NCBI GenBank assembly: GCA_020746105.1
Contig: CM036617.1
Span: forward strand, 159,224,912 to 159,288,911
Reading direction: 5' to 3'
From: Trogon surrucura
Taxonomy: Eukaryota > Chordata > Aves > Trogoniformes > Trogonidae
DNA: 64,000 nucleotides
The translations under genes were made by a program, and so were the position numbers. This document shows positions 1-14,600 of the stretch, one piece after another. Position 1 is the first letter of the stretch. Each line of letters starts with the position of its first letter. Under the pieces are notes generated by a model. That model saw nothing but the letters and a program-made list of their open reading frames with translations. It ran no database searches and had not been told where the DNA came from.

Positions 1-68
1 ATACGTGGTGGGGCTGCAGCTATCCCCTGGTTGACCTAAGACTGTCCTTAGACCTTTCCTTCTGGCAG

Positions 69-170
69 AAGGAGGGTGCCAGCAATGACCTTGAGTGGGA
101 GTCTGCATGCAGCTTCAGCTCTTGGGTCCTGGCAATCAAACTCTGGTTGTACATCTCCAAGAGGAAGAAG
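69..170 (+). other. candidate unassigned exon (34 codons)
   Basis: A pyrimidine-rich run ending in CAG directly precedes position 69. The segment is 102 bp, a multiple of three, is open in one frame, and ends AAGAAG before a strong GTAAGA donor. The encoded peptide starts KEGASNDLEW and ends with a Trp/Leu-rich part followed by SKRKK. It matches no part of thromboxane synthase that I recognise. It could be an exon of a non-coding or alternative transcript, or a chance splice-like segment. Confidence 0.15.
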
Positions 171-821
171 GTAAGATTTCAAAGGGTATAAACCCTTACA
201 TCTTGGGTTTCTGGGGTGTGTAAGAAGTTGTGCAGCTGTAAAGTTAATGACTGCTGAGACATCCCTTAGCTCTCTTCACTGTCTGATGCATGCCACTTTG
301 ATACTGTTGGTGTATTAATGAACAACAAGGGCTTTTTTATTAGATTGATATAGCAGCATGTAATTTAACTGCTTAATCAACAGTACTGCTCATGAAGCTG
401 TAACAAGCTTGTCCTAGTAGCTACACCCTGCTAGAAGCTAAACAGTTAATCTCAAGGAAGAGAAATGGCTGCACAGCAGAGTGGTAAGTCAAAAAGCAGA
501 CTCACTGTGCCACAGCTTAGTTGTAGGATGTAAGAGCTGGAGTGGGTGACAGAGATAACAGAATCTTCAGGGTCAGAAAAAGATGTGGGCCAGCCTTTTT
601 GTGCATGACTGCCCCTCTTACCCCAAGCCAGCTGGCACTCAGGTCATCTGCAGAAATGTGTTTGACCAGCCCTTGTACCTCCTAAAATCAGTGAAGAACA
701 CAGTGAGAGATACAGTTGTTTCCTTTGTCACTATGAGTTGTTTTTTTAGTAAACTCTAAGCTGAAATATTGTTCTGATTCAGCTTTGTTGTGCACTCAAA
801 ACTGACCTATGGTATTCATAA

Positions 822-1015
822 TGATAGAATCATTTTGTTTGGAAAAAAACTTTAAGATCAAGTCCAACCATAAACCTAACACTGCCAAGTCCACAACTAA
901 AATGTGTACCTAAGCAACATGTTTACACATATTTTAAATACCCCCAGGTGTGGTGATTCAACCACTTCCCTGGGCAGCCTGTTCCAATGATTGACGTTGG
1001 ACTTCTCAGAAGGAC
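822..1015 (-). mobile_element. old CR1 LINE 3' fragment
   Basis: The segment begins with a GATAGAATCAT-like tail and runs through a decayed form of the CR1 3' region. It includes the recognisable stretch GGGCAGCCTGTTCCAATG near 970-990, the complement of the CR1 codons for the conserved WNRLPREV block. Many substitutions and indels mark it as an old insertion. The CR1 sense strand is minus. Confidence 0.75.
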
Positions 1016-4000
1016 GATAGGAAGCATGCTGAGAGACACGCTGTTTGTCCTCCTCTGAACAGAGACGCAAAGGCTGGTTTCTTCTTTGGGGAGTGGATGC
1101 TGGCTAACATTATTTGAACTCCTTTTCCTCTGACTTTTCTTAACTTCTGACTTGCTCTAAGACCACAGCCTGTTCATGTGGTAAATGAACCATGCTTATA
1201 TTTCTCTTAGTGGATGTTTTAGATTCTCTGCTGAAGGCATAAGGGAAGATAATATATTATTATAATTTTATTATGTCTCCTACTTTTTCATATCATTATG
1301 GAAAGTTCATAGTAGTATTTCAGCATCAGCCCATACAAATAGTATTTAGCCGTGGTATTTTCAGTCACGGGTGCCTAAAGTTAGTCCCCTAACCCTATAT
1401 TTAAGTACCTAAATATGTGCCTAAGTTCTTTAGAGGGACTAACCACCAGCAGTCTCCACCTACATGAATGAGAGCTTTAGATGTTCAGTGTCTTTTAACA
1501 CCACAACATTTCTTTATGAGAGTTGTCCTAATCTGGCACTTCATTTTAGGCATCCGTGTTTGATTATGGAATGTCATTGCTGATTTTGTTATCCTGATTT
1601 TGTAATCATCATCTAACTGCAAAGAAGCAATAACTGTCAATGCAGTTTATGCAGTTATCAAAGACAGTTGGTGCATGTGCTTAGCAGTGTTAACGTAAAA
1701 AATACTGTGTATTTTTGAATCAAACCAGGCCTTGAAGTGTTTTGTGAATCTAGCATTACTCGTCTTGCCCATCAAGGTGCACAGCAGTGAGCGTGGCCAG
1801 GCTGTTACTGCTTTTACTGTATTCTAAACACACACAGGCCTGTACACACATCTGTATCATCAAAATCTGGCAAAAGTACTTGGTCTCTCTGAGAAGGAGT
1901 AATGCTCTCCTACAATGTGCAATTTATAGGCACTAGTTTTTACTACCTCTTATTATAAAAACAATTCATCTCATTTCAGAATGTGTGCTTAATTATAATT
2001 TGCTAATGCCCTTGAGTTTTTAAAAGTCTAATTTATTGCTCAAGTGTACTGTAGCCAACATTATCTGGTGACAAAGCAAGGGAATTAGCTTAAGGAACTG
2101 GTATTTCTAGCACTGAATTTGTGATCTGTGACCTTACACAAAACATTGTACCTTTTGCATGAGTCAGCTTCCCCCTCTGTTTTTGTTTGGTTTTTTTTTT
2201 AATGGCTGGAGATTAGTAGGTAAAAGGTGCCATATTTTTATTTTGTTAAGTGCCAGAGCACTGGATACATTCACCACATGATTTATAATGTGCAACCCTG
2301 CGCTTGAAACACCTCATCATATTTATACTTCTAATTTGGCTTTACTTTTGGTATTGTTGCTAAACCACCCTCAGGTTAAGACATTGATGTTCATAGTAGT
2401 CTAAGTCGTGTCAGTGCTTCAGTCAGGAATTAGTGATATAACCAGTGGTCTTAGGGCTCTATCTCAATGAAGCAGCATGAGGAGTGAAACCCATTTTTCT
2501 TTTGGCATCTGGTTCAGACCAAACCAATATTAACCTGCTCATGCAGTGGCCAACGCACGTGGGCTGCGTCCACTTGGCGCGTGGATCTTGTCTGCGCCCT
2601 TCATCAGCTCTTTATCAGCTATGCTGAGGGAAAAGACAGAAAGAAACGGATTTTTTGTGTGACGGAGAAGAGAGAGAATTGAGAATTCTGCTTTTTTTTT
2701 TCCCCTCTAAAGACATTAGCTTTTTCTAGTTGGTGGCAACTTCAAGTAGCCTGCTAACAAATCTGCGCTGCTGCTTGTGCTGCAGAAGGCTGTGGATGTC
2801 ATGTCAGTGACTACTTTCAGAGCAACCTCAGGGACATTTGAGTGAATGTTTTCTCCGACTGTTGACATCTTGGTGGACTCAGAAAGCTGGCCCCCTGTGG
2901 CTCATAATGGGATGCTGGCCAGATGAGATGAAACAGGGCGTTTAAACAAACCGCTGTTGTTTTTCAGTTCTTGCTTGCATTCCTGCATAACTGTGTATAT
3001 ATCATATCACATAATGCATCTACATCCTGAGGCTTACGTAGCTGATAGACAAATATCTTTGATGGAAGTATGTGAAGAAATTCTATTGGTTTTTAAGCAA
3101 AACTGCCCCAAAAACCTTGCTTTGCCACTGACAGCACTGAGATGTTTTCTTTTGAAGCTACAGTGCGAGTGCCACTGGGTGAACACTGTGTGCCCCGGGG
3201 GTACACATAAACTCTTGACCTTGCTTAAACTGTGTGGCACACACACTGGGCACATGTCAGCAGCATTTGTGTGTTCAGCGTTACCATACCAAACCACATG
3301 TTATAACACATCATTCGCATCCAGCCCACCACGGGTCCGGCAATAATGTTGCAATCGTTGGTCCTGATCCTTACTTCCAAAAAACAAACACAGTCTGTCC
3401 TCCCTAAAAATAGAGATCTTTCTTACTGTGCAGTGATCCCAGTGCCAGCACCAGAACCATAGCTCTCCGCAGTCCGTTATCTTAAAATATTTTTCCCCTA
3501 CTTTCTTTCTGGCATAAAGCACACTTTGGGAAATCTATTAGAGTTATTAATTTTGTTTCAGGGAGCGCAGGGGTGCTAGCGTTTTATTAACACAGTAGCT
3601 CTGCTCAATGGCAACATCTGGTTTTCAGTGAGGTTTCAGGGTTTTTTTTTACTCCGTATTCCAGCTGTGTTGACTCAAGTCAGAAGGCAGTCAGTCACTT
3701 GTGAGAGTGAAGTCTCCAAAGACTTAAAGAGCTGAGATATTCTTTTAAACTCAGAATCTTGGAAAATTAGGGCAGAATGTGACAATACCAATTTTTCCTC
3801 CACAGGCTTCCAGCACTCACAGTTGTGGTTCCAACCAGGACCAGGAAATTAAAAATCACATGGAAACTTTTGCAGCGCTTTCATGATGACTGTAGGTTAG
3901 ATCTGCATGGAGGCAGAAAGTGCGGGAGGGAGACTTCGTTTTCCCAGGTAGTTTGCATTACGTTGTTCAGGTATCCTGAAAGACAATTTACCCTGCTCAA

Positions 4001-7000
4001 GAAAGTAAGTCAAAAGAATAAAATCTAGGTTGTCTGGAGCAAAGAACGAAAATACAGCTTTGGTGACAAGGCATTAACAATTCATTAGGCTTACCTGCGT
4101 CCCAACAGTGGGGCCAGCCTAGACAGACATTCTTGCAGCTAACACTGGCTGCCTGTCTGCTCTACGTTATAAATCCCATCCCTTTAGGACTTTCATTAGC
4201 TGGGTGTGGGTACGTGCCTGTGGCTTGAACTCCAACAGAGCAGGGAGTGAGTGGCCAGAAGGACACATAAAACATGATCCTCCACACTTCTTGCCGGTGC
4301 TCCCACTCTCTGCTGCCCGGCACGGCCTGGCCCCCAGCTTTCCCCTGGCCCCAGCCCTGTGGCACCCTGCTAAATTTCAGGGAAAGGTGAAGGTACCTGA
4401 AAAACTGTGACTGCTGCTGGGATGTCTCTCAGACACCTCGTCCACTGTTCCTTCTGTCCTTGCTTCCTTCTCTCTATCCCACAGCACCCTCTTTTCATTC
4501 ACCTCTGCTGTTTTCTGCCCTTTAGCTGCTCCGGCAATATTCAGCTTTCCTTCTCTGGCAGTGTTTTTGCCTCCTCTTTTTCACTTCTCAGCTCACCAGA
4601 CTCCTTGTACACGAGGAGAACAGCAAGCCCTGTGATATAATCTTATAAGCCACAGCTCATGGCAGAATGAAAAGAAGGGAAAGCAGCTCTAACACACAGC
4701 ATCCGAAAATTAAATGTTTGCTTTTTCCCAGTTACCTGACTGAAGTAGGGTTTTGTACCAGCTTGAGATGTGGACTTCAAGTCCCAACTCTGCCTTTGTG
4801 TCCCTGCCCAAACCCAGAGGAACTTCATTGATGCAGCAGAAATTTGCCCAGAGTTAAGCTGATGTAGGTGATGTCCACTGGCCATGACACCTCATCTTCT
4901 CAGTTTTGAGTATGTTGCCCTAACTTTTAACCTATTCTCACCCCTCTTTTTTTTTTTTTTTCTTCCTGAAAAATAGCTTAACCAAACCTAAGAAAATCAA
5001 TCCTGTGGAACAGGAACTGTTGAGTTGTTTTAGGGTTAAGTTACAACTGTGTTGGGTTTTTTCCCATGCATGTTTTTTGTTGTTTTCTTTTCCCCAGACT
5101 GCTCGAGTCCTAAATTCCCCCTGTAAATCTGCTTTCTGTACCATCAGTTCTCAGAACAATAAACCGCTTGATATACCTGATAAGAGTTAACATGAAAAAT
5201 GAATAAATCATTTGCTACTCCCTTTTCTTTTTTGCTGTAACTGGGTGTTGGTCTATAAAATGAAGGAAGTTACATTGAGCAGGAAGTTTAAAAATGCTTA
5301 GACAGATGTCATTAAAAAAAAATGAAAACTGGCTTCCTGCCAAGTGACTGTAATTAAAATTATTCTTCTTAGTGAGAAAAAAGCAGATGCAAAGGGAGGT
5401 TTCCTGTCTCTCAAAGTAGGAAATATAAATAACTGTTAGTCTCTCCTTTGTGTGTGCATGTGTGCACGCATGTGTGTTTGTGAAGTGAGCATCTTAATGT
5501 AGACTCTGTTGCTTATTTCTGAAGCAGCTGATGATTGGAAACTTTAGTCAATACCGTATGGATGGGCGCTTTATTAATCTATCCTTTTTTGGCCTTTTTT
5601 TAAAATTAGATCTTTGTTGAGAAATAATGCACAAAAATTGCAGTATATAAAATATCCTTTCTGTACTACAGATTACCGAAATGGCTGCTCTTAGAGAAAA
5701 GAACAGTAAATTTCTGTGTACAGTGTTGAAGGCAGAACAGGATGTGGGTGGGTGTACACGTGTGTATATAGCTATACACATCCATACGCATCGTATAGCT
5801 ATAGCTGATAGCTACATTAATTTAGAAACCAATGCAGTTGATGCCATGCAACTTCCTAGCATACATGGAAGTATACAAGTACCAAACTGCTTCTGTCAGC
5901 ATAATTTCCTTTTTTCCTGTACAAGCATCTTTAGTTTGATATACTGCCTTTGCATTATACTTTAATTTTAATTACAAAGGTTTCTAACCTGATATAATTA
6001 TAAAAATTCTAGAACAGTCTATTAGCCAAATTAGGCAAGTCTACCATCAGGGGACGTGCTCTGTGGCTCTTTTCTGTCACCGCTGTTTAAGAGTGAGCTG
6101 ATTCCTTTTCTCTTCTGTGGATAGATAGGCTAATGACTCACGGAGGCTGACGAAATTCTACCAATCCATTTGCTGAGGTTTTTTTTCAGATATTGCACTA
6201 TAGTTTTTTGTTTTGTTTCTTTTTAGAAAGAAATTCATTCTGAGGAATTGCAGACAAGTCATGGGCGTGTGTTTCAGTGTTGATCCATTGGAACTAGTGG
6301 AAATTGGTGGAGCAATGCCCCTTGGCAGAAGGCTCCTACCTAGCACGTTAGTTGTGTAGAGTGTGTTCCACTTACATATCTGGATGCGACATTGCTGTTT
6401 TTAGTAGCCTCATGTTTACACAAGTTTGACAAAACATATTTCTTCCACCAATGCTCAGATATTGCACATCTGCATTGAGATATATTATAGCATAGATACA
6501 GTTCCCTGGCAAAAATATCCTGGTAGTATTTTTTCTTCTCCTCACTCTATTGGGATAAAGGGATCCAGTGAAAGGAGTCAGTAAAAATGTGCTTGTACTG
6601 ACATGGTTTTTCCTGATTTATTATGCTGTTTAATGTTTTTAAGTAGATTATGCTTGAGTTTACATCTGCCTGTGAATGTAATGTTTAGCCCCTGCATGAT
6701 TCTGACATTCATGTACGTACTGCTTTAACATATAGCAAGTCATGTATAACAAATATGCTATATGTTACACAAATAACACAGCGTATACATGTGCAGGTGC
6801 AAGGCCTTGGTTTGATATTAAGCACATGGAAATGAGGAGTAGGAGAGAGCAGATAAGCTCCTCAGTGTGTTTCGGGGCTGATGACTATAGGGAGTCACAC
6901 ATCTTCTTTTCTATGAGCGCACTGCAGTACAGAAGAATAGCATAATTCTTATGCTCTTTATGTCAGGACTCCACAACCTGTCAGCTTTTGGTTGGGGGCT

Positions 7001-7718
7001 GACCCATCTCAATACAGTAAGATACCTGCAACAAGAACCACCACTTATATTGATAAATTCTGACTGACCTGGATATCAGAGGCTGGATGGCATGTTGCTC
7101 CAGTGTGCACTGATCTTTGTAAACAATTCATCTGTGATTTTGGCATCTTTGAGTGGTCCTGGAAAAACTTTCCTTGCAACAGATAGCAGAACTCAATTCT
7201 GCATTTTGAGTTGGCAGATTATCTGGCAAGAGAGCTGCTAAAAAGAGGTTATGAGAACAGCTGAAAAAGAGCAAGTTCACGCCTGCTGCAAGCAATAGAG
7301 CAACTGGCACTCACTGAAAAGAAGCAGCGGTGATCTGGAAGCATGCAAGGGGAATAAGGACGTGTGCATCCTATGGGTGTTGTAGTGCTGTGAGAGCCGA
7401 AGAGACTTCTTAATAACTCAGAGAAACACAGATGGACTGGTCCGAATGGACAAGTAATGTAGGCTTTAGAGATGAGATCAGTTTACAAAAGCTATCCCCA
7501 AGAATGCTGTTGGAAACCTCAGCAACAGCTAAGCTTATGGCTCTTTCAGAAAGGAAGCAGAAACATTTTAAACTCACAATTCACTTTACAGCACAGCCCA
7601 AGGCCATAGGTAATCCATCTCTGCCAATCCTAGGATGTCCCCAGTAAGCACATGTTTAAGAACTGCATTGCAACAAACCTCTTGGTGTCCTGAAAAGAGA
7701 TTCCTGTCTCTGTTGAGG

Positions 7719-7754
7719 CCCTAAGAAAAGGTAGGACCCTAAGAAAAGGTAGGG
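7719..7754. repeat. 18-bp tandem duplication
   Basis: Two adjacent copies of an 18-bp unit beginning CCCTAAGAAAAGG lie at 7719-7736 and 7737-7754, differing only at the last base. This is a small local duplication in intronic sequence. Confidence 0.85.
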
Positions 7755-10700
7755 AAGGTCAGATGTACAACACAAATCATGAGAAATCGCTTGTTGTTAC
7801 TCCAGTTCTGACTCTATACTCTTCTGGAGGGTGGTTTCTTTAAATCTAATCCAGTTGGTTTTGTAGTTACTTCTGCTACTTCTGGGGGAAGTCTACCAAA
7901 TGCGCCTTTCAGAGGGGTCCCAGGCAATTTTCTAGGGAGATTTTATTGCTGCTTTCTAAGCGGGAAGGGGGGTCACCGTGAGATTAAACGGTCACTTCTC
8001 TGGCAGCACCTGCAGCTCCTAAGTTCTCATCTGATGCCCCAGGCTCCAAATCAGCACCTGCTTAAACTCTTGCCTTATTTTAAGCTGCTGAGGCATTACA
8101 TGGAAAAGACAAGACAGTCTCTGCTGTTGGCAGTGATGCCTTTCTCTCATGCTTGCCCCAGTAATGTGGCATGGTGTGTCTGCTTTTGGGAAGATGTGCT
8201 GTGAGGGGAAAGAAGTGGGGCAGTTTTATTTGGGGCAGGAAGAGAGAAGACTGATTCTTCATCTACTTAAGAGTGTTGGAAAATACACCAATGTTTTTCA
8301 CTCTGTGCTGCTCTGCTGCAGACATTTTGCAAGCAGGAAAGGAAAGAAAAGTGGGTTTTTGTTGACATTTTGGCAAAGAGTTTTCATGAACATGGCTGCC
8401 TGTTGAAGACATCTATTCAAGTTCCCAACCCAGGATAACAAGCGGATCTGGGGAAATGTTCAGGGCTGTGCTTTTCCAGTAAGTTCCATTATGTTTCGTA
8501 CATGTGAATCCAGGGATGAGTAGCAGATACCCTGAGCAGGGCCAGCCAGTGCTTTCAGCTGAAACGTGTGTTTTGTGTCCTGCACATGGGAAGGAGATTG
8601 CATTTCCAAAGAGCTCTTTTGAGGAGTGCTAAATAAACAATAAATCCCCCCACAATGGAATTTTTTCTGAGTGAATTATCAGGGTTAAAAAAATACTCTG
8701 TTGCTTTCAGCTCTTATCTTTGTTTACCATATCGCCAAGGACAGTGACCTGCCTTTGTGCCCTCATACTGAACTGTCAGCAAGAGGGGCAGGAAATGCTG
8801 CTTTCTCTATAGGCTCAGCATATAGGCTTAATGAGAAGAATAACATCTTAGCAGCAGTTGTTGGTTTTGCTCAGTTCAGTTTATTGTCTTTTGTTGTCTT
8901 GCTTCAGCAAACCTAGATAATCTTAGAGAAGGGCCTTTGTGCCAAACTTCTGCACTCTGTAATTTAGTGACCTTCAAATATTTAAACATTATTAAGACCA
9001 AGTCAGGCTGACAAAAGAGCCTATATCCTTTTCATTTCCCACTGAGCCGAGCATGCTGTGTCCTGTCTGGAGCCTGGTCGTGTGCAGCGCTCTCTGAACA
9101 CAAACCGTCTTTCAGCTCGAGCAAGGAGGGAGCACACTGACACCAGGCAGGGCAGAAGCTCCCTCCCTTACTGTGGTAACACTGGGTTCATGGGAAGCCC
9201 TGCCACTCCTAGGTCACTTGATTAATAACTCCTTTTAATGGAATAAGAAATGCATGATGCAAAACAATATTCACATAGGGAAGAATCATCCAGGCTGGAG
9301 CAGACATGCTGGTAGTGCCACATGTATTGGAGTGGCGTTACCTTGTCCCAGCAGCCTCCCCTCTGGACTTTGAGGAGTGAGGACGTGAGAGTGGCATGAG
9401 TCCGGCTTCTGCATCCTGACACTGGCTGCAGGAGCTCATCTTGGTGTCTGCTCGGGGAGCGTTTTTGGTGTGGCTCCTCTTCTGGAGGTCCCATAGCAAC
9501 AGCAGTTTCCTTGCATGGTTCCCTCTTCATGATCTGAGAGGGCAGAGGTGCAGGGAGCAGGGAGGATCCCTGGGGATCCCAACCTCTGTTTGGGACCCAA
9601 GGGCATTGTGGATAGATAAAACTTGAAAGCAAATCCCTTAAACTTCCAATTACAGCTAGTTTTACCACGCAAAAGTAGGCAAACAGTGAGTTTCTTTGCC
9701 TTTTTGTGGCTGGCGTATGGGTGAGTGTGTAACACCCATTACAACTTTTTTTTCCCCCAGCAATTACACATCATAAAGATTTAATGGTGGGTTAAGTTGA
9801 CTTCTTTATTTACACAGAAGGAATGTGTAAAATTTCTGTTCTAGTAGTCTGACCACAGTTTTGTTTTCCATTCAAGAGTTACTTTTGTTTTGTAAAATGT
9901 CATTATCAACTGCCAAAACTCACCTTACCCATGACTTAAAAAAATATTTTAAAAGAAAACAGGGCAGTTACTGTTAGTACTGTGTAACGATCGGGCTTTG
10001 AACAGGAGCATCATATGCTGTCTGCCCCTGAGTATGTCAGCAGTGTCCACATAATCTCATGATTAAGGGCTACTAGTCTTATTAAAAGTGCTGGAGGAGA
10101 GGAAGAGACTTTCCCAAATTCACTTGAAAAGCTGTGTCAGGACTTGACCTTCTGACTGCGAGCCCTGTGGCTTCGCCACACAACGTCTACTCCCCGTGCT
10201 TCTCCTGCCCTCGCAATAATGTGCCTGGAATCTGACCCCGCATTTCCCGCTGTCACGTTGGTATCAGCTGGAGATAAATGAAGCCTTTTGTTAACTTGTT
10301 CCTTGCTTTGCAGGCTGCTTTTCACTTCTGCTTTAAAGAAGAGCCAGTGGTGATGTGGCACTGAGGCAGAGCTATGTACACGGACTGTCAGCACGGTATT
10401 TGTAATATACTGGCCGAAGCATCTCTTGTGGTGGAGATGAGACAAGACTCCATTATAAGGAACACAAAAAAGATTTTTCTATTGAACTCGCTGGAAGCAG
10501 GGACCAAGTCATCCTCTTGCCTGACTCTTCAGCTTCCAACCTGTGTAGTACCAAGGAGCAAAAAAGGGTGACGTGAATATGCAGAATGTAGAAAAAAGTC
10601 TTCCCACATCCTGACCTAGATAAATAGGACTTGGAATGAATTTTCTGACTTCACAGCACTGACACTTTGAATCTTCTGAGATCTAAAAAACATTATTTTT

Positions 10701-11619
10701 TAAGTCATTTTTATACCATTTCATGGATGTGTTACAGAAAATACAGATGCAAACGTGTGTGCACATGAAGAGAGGCCAAAAGTACTAATACCAGTCTCTG
10801 TTACTGTGCCATAATGTGAAATGGGAAGCAAATGTGTTAGGAAGAGCAGTGGGCATGGACAGAAGTGCAAGATGCTCTGGCTCTTCTGAGCTGTATTGCA
10901 AATGCCTTGGGAGCTAAGGCAGGGAGAACTGCAAGGTTGCTCCAAATTGCACTGGCAGAAGGAAGGTCTAAGTATTCTAGAGGTGTGAAAGGGAATCACA
11001 TCCACTTGCAGTTTTTCCCCATGTATTTCTTACAAGAGGTTTAAGTCAGGCAGAATATGATCCCAAGTGACCAGCTTTGCAAAATATTTTCCTTTTTTCC
11101 TTCATAATTAATCCAACCCTGTCACTTTTTTTTTTTTTTTTTTTTTAGTGCATCATGGCTTTATATTACTGGGACTAGTAAGATGTTGCATGAAGTCATA
11201 TAAACTAGAGCAGCAAAGTTGGAACAGCAGCAATGTGCTATTGGCTTTGTGATTATCATGCTTGTTCACTAGAAAGAATTGTAGGTTTCTTTACACACAT
11301 GGAGTCAAAGAAATAATAAGCACCCTTCATCAGTCAGATAGTCTCTATTTATATATCAGGGTATGTAGGGGAAGCATGAGATCTTGTTTTTTCTCTGGTT
11401 TTGTCTTGCTGATTTTTTTTTCTTTTTAATTAAATTTCTGCATTTAGAGTCACACAGCTGTCTGGGCTTCTGCCATAGATAAGTGGATCTGCCTATGACA
11501 GCAGCAACCAAAATTTATTTTTCTTTTCCCTCTCTCCCCCTCACTTCCTCCCTTCCCCATCCCACTGTAGTACCCAGCAGAAACAAAATACTATATATAG
11601 AATCCGCACAGTTTCCACA

Positions 11620-11643
11620 CCCCCCCCCCCCCCCCCCCCCCCC
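11620..11643. repeat. C24 homopolymer
   Basis: An uninterrupted run of 24 cytosines follows a C/T/A-rich stretch. Pure C/G runs of this length are uncommon. The opposite strand is a G-run able to form quadruplexes. Confidence 0.95.
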
Positions 11644-14600
11644 AATTACTTTGTTTGCATGTTTCAATTTCACTCTGTGTCAAGCTTTGCCAAGGTACCA
11701 AGTCTGGCATTTTTAAGAACAGGTTGGATGCTTAATCCCTGAGGCCCCTCGTGCAGTAACACCCCACCCACCCTGAAACGTGCTACAAAATCATGGGCAC
11801 TCTGAGGGCAGCTCACGCTTGTGTGTTGTTTATTCACATGAAGTTCACGATGTTGTAGATCTCTTTTCCTTTTTTGAAAGGTCTGTGTGATTCTAGCAGA
11901 GAGCTAGCAGCAGATGGCCAAAGGGCAGACAGGGATGGCCCATGGTGCTCTGTAAATGGAATATTACCAGCATCCTGCCATCACGCTAGAAGTCTCTGGT
12001 ATTTGTTTTGTGTTCTCTCAAATCACTCAACACCAAAGTCAGGTGTAAAAACAGAATGTCATCTTTCTTTATTAAAACAAAAAGCAACCCATTAAAAAAG
12101 GGGTGGGGAAAGGTTTCTAGTTGAAAAGGTAAGACTGAAAACACGAATCCCAGTTCAGAAGCCAGAAGGAAAACGAAATTCAAAATATTATCATTTGTCA
12201 TAAATCTCTTGTGTTTTCCAGCCAGCTTCTAAACATATTGTGGCCTCACTCATAACGTTTGAGCGATCAGGGCTGGTAATATTCTGAGAATGCCTAGCTG
12301 CTTTTGTGTGTGTGACAGACCCTTTGCAGGAGAAGCCTACAGCTATGCTCCATCTTTGTACCCTGAGAAAAATCCCTCCCCACAAATTAACCCATCTATG
12401 GATATTTATAGATCTTTGTGCCACGACTCGTGCTAAAAAGGGAAAGGATACTATCTTTAATTAGGTATTTTATATGGCCAAAATTGCTAATGAACCCCCT
12501 GCAGAATGCTATGGTTTATGCACTTTTCTGGCTTAAGAGTCCTTTCCGTGCTGAACGATTCTGGAAATGTGTCGCTTTGTGGGTGCTGCCTTTGTGTCTC
12601 AGTGGCATTTGGATCAAGTGGCCTCTGTGTCAGGGCTGGCTCAAATCCAGGTGGGTACCACCTGTTGGCCAGGCTCCTCTGCACCTCAGAGCTTTTGCAA
12701 CTTGGTGTAGGATAGAGCTTTGTAAGAGACGAAGAAAGGATAAAATACTGGGTGTTAAAGCAGTGTGTCCAAAATGACAGCTCAGAGGTGAGGTGTGGGG
12801 AATTGTGAAAATAAGAGTATCCTTGGAAATACAGAGAGGTAAATGAAGTGGCCAGGCACTAAGACATGAAAGGGTCAGATTCAAGAAGAAAAAATATCCT
12901 TCAGAAGCAAGAGAGAAAGAACAGCAAATTGGTCTTCACACCAGGTTCGTTGTGGGACTGTGAGGTAATAAATAAATAAAGGCCAAAGCAGCTTACTCAT
13001 AAAGCAGAAGAAATCGTGAGCAATACTTTCCATTTGCCTTCCCTGTAAAGTCTTATATCATCCTAAAACATGCTAGAAATGACCTTGTTCGGATTACAAA
13101 TGAATTCTGTATTTTCTCACTGCTGACCCTGTGACTTCATCCTGCAGCTTTTTGAGTTGCGCTCTTTTTACTTCTCCCCTCACCCCCACGGGCTCACAAG
13201 GCCAAGTGATCCAGTGCACGTGGAAGGGCTTCCTACCCGTGGCAACACACAATGCCCCCTGAACAGCTGCACTTCCCCAGCTCCATCCTCAGCTGGTGCA
13301 AAACCAGTACAGTTTCTCTGATGTTGTGGTTCAGGTCTGTGCTAAAGGAGACCACAAAAAATGTGGCCTCCTGAACTGAATGCTGTTCTTTCTTTGTAAA
13401 TCTCCAATATGCGTCTTTATACATCAGAAAGACCCAGGTCTCAGTTTCTCTTCTCGTCTTCTCTTCAGTTCACTTGAACAATGATAACTTCAGAAGAATT
13501 CCAGATAAAAAAAAAAACCCACAGATTTTTGGGTTTACTTCTTGAGATTAAGAACAGGAATGCTTTCCTGGGGGAGGTCCCGGTGGAGTTTTTCCACTGG
13601 CCTTTTTTTGGTTGGAAACGTTCCCACGATTCGGGTACGGTTTGAGTGTCATTACAGAAGTCCAGTTGGCCCTCAAATAGCCTACTGTGCCTATCAGTGT
13701 AATCAGGACCAAGTCATTGTGTGAAGTAAATCATAAACAGATGGACAGCCGTGCCATGCTGCTCTGCAAAGGGTAGAGGAAAGCAAAGACACAAAACATC
13801 GCCAGAACATGACACCATGATGGCTTCACTAAATCTAAGCGTGAACAGGCTTAGGGAAATTTCTGTGTTCCCAGATGGAGGAGAGATAGAGTTAAGTGAA
13901 GAAAAGGAAAGAAGAGGCGTCTGCCAGGATTCCTTGCAGACAGCTTTATCCGAATATCTAGAGAGGTTTGTCGTAGGATAGTGTCATGGTAGCAGACGCC
14001 CTGCTCAGTCAGCTCCCCACTGAGTTTGGGGTAGTGGGTTTTGGACTGGCATGTAGTTGTGGTTTTTAAAAAGATCCTCTTCATGCTTCGGAGTGAGAAA
14101 ACACAAAGGGTGCATCAAGTGCTATCAAGTTTTTTTCACATACCAATTATAAATTGCTTTGTTGTACCCAAGGCAGTCAGCACTTCCCAGAGGGAGCAGA
14201 AGAGGAAAAGGCATTGAATGGCTTTGGTCAGAAAAGAAATTTTTTCCCCTTTCTTTCTCCATTTTTCATATTTTCAGCTAAAATATGAGAAGTTTTAATA
14301 GCAACAAAACTGTTTCCTCATGCCTTATAGAAAGGCCTTATGTTAAAATTTGGAGCTAGGATTGGATGTGGCTTTTACCTGTAGATTTTACCTGTATTAG
14401 GTAGGAGGTGCAAGAGTCTACAGCAATGAGTTGAAGCTCTGACACCAGAAAAGCTGCACTTTTGGTACCATCAATTTCTCAAACACAAGCTGAGCCCTGA
14501 GTTATGATCTTAGCAGATAAAACCAAACAAAACTCCTTTTTGTTTAAGACATATTTAAATGCCAAGCAACAGATTTCTTTCTTTTTCGGTCATTTTAAGA

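Noticed and set aside
9222-9735. Frames of 148 and 99 codons on the minus strand
   Set aside because: No domain, no splice context, and overlapping alternative frames of similar quality. Likely chance.
12418-12884. Cluster of frames up to 119 codons on both strands
   Set aside because: Composition and motifs give no sign of coding; several frames compete.
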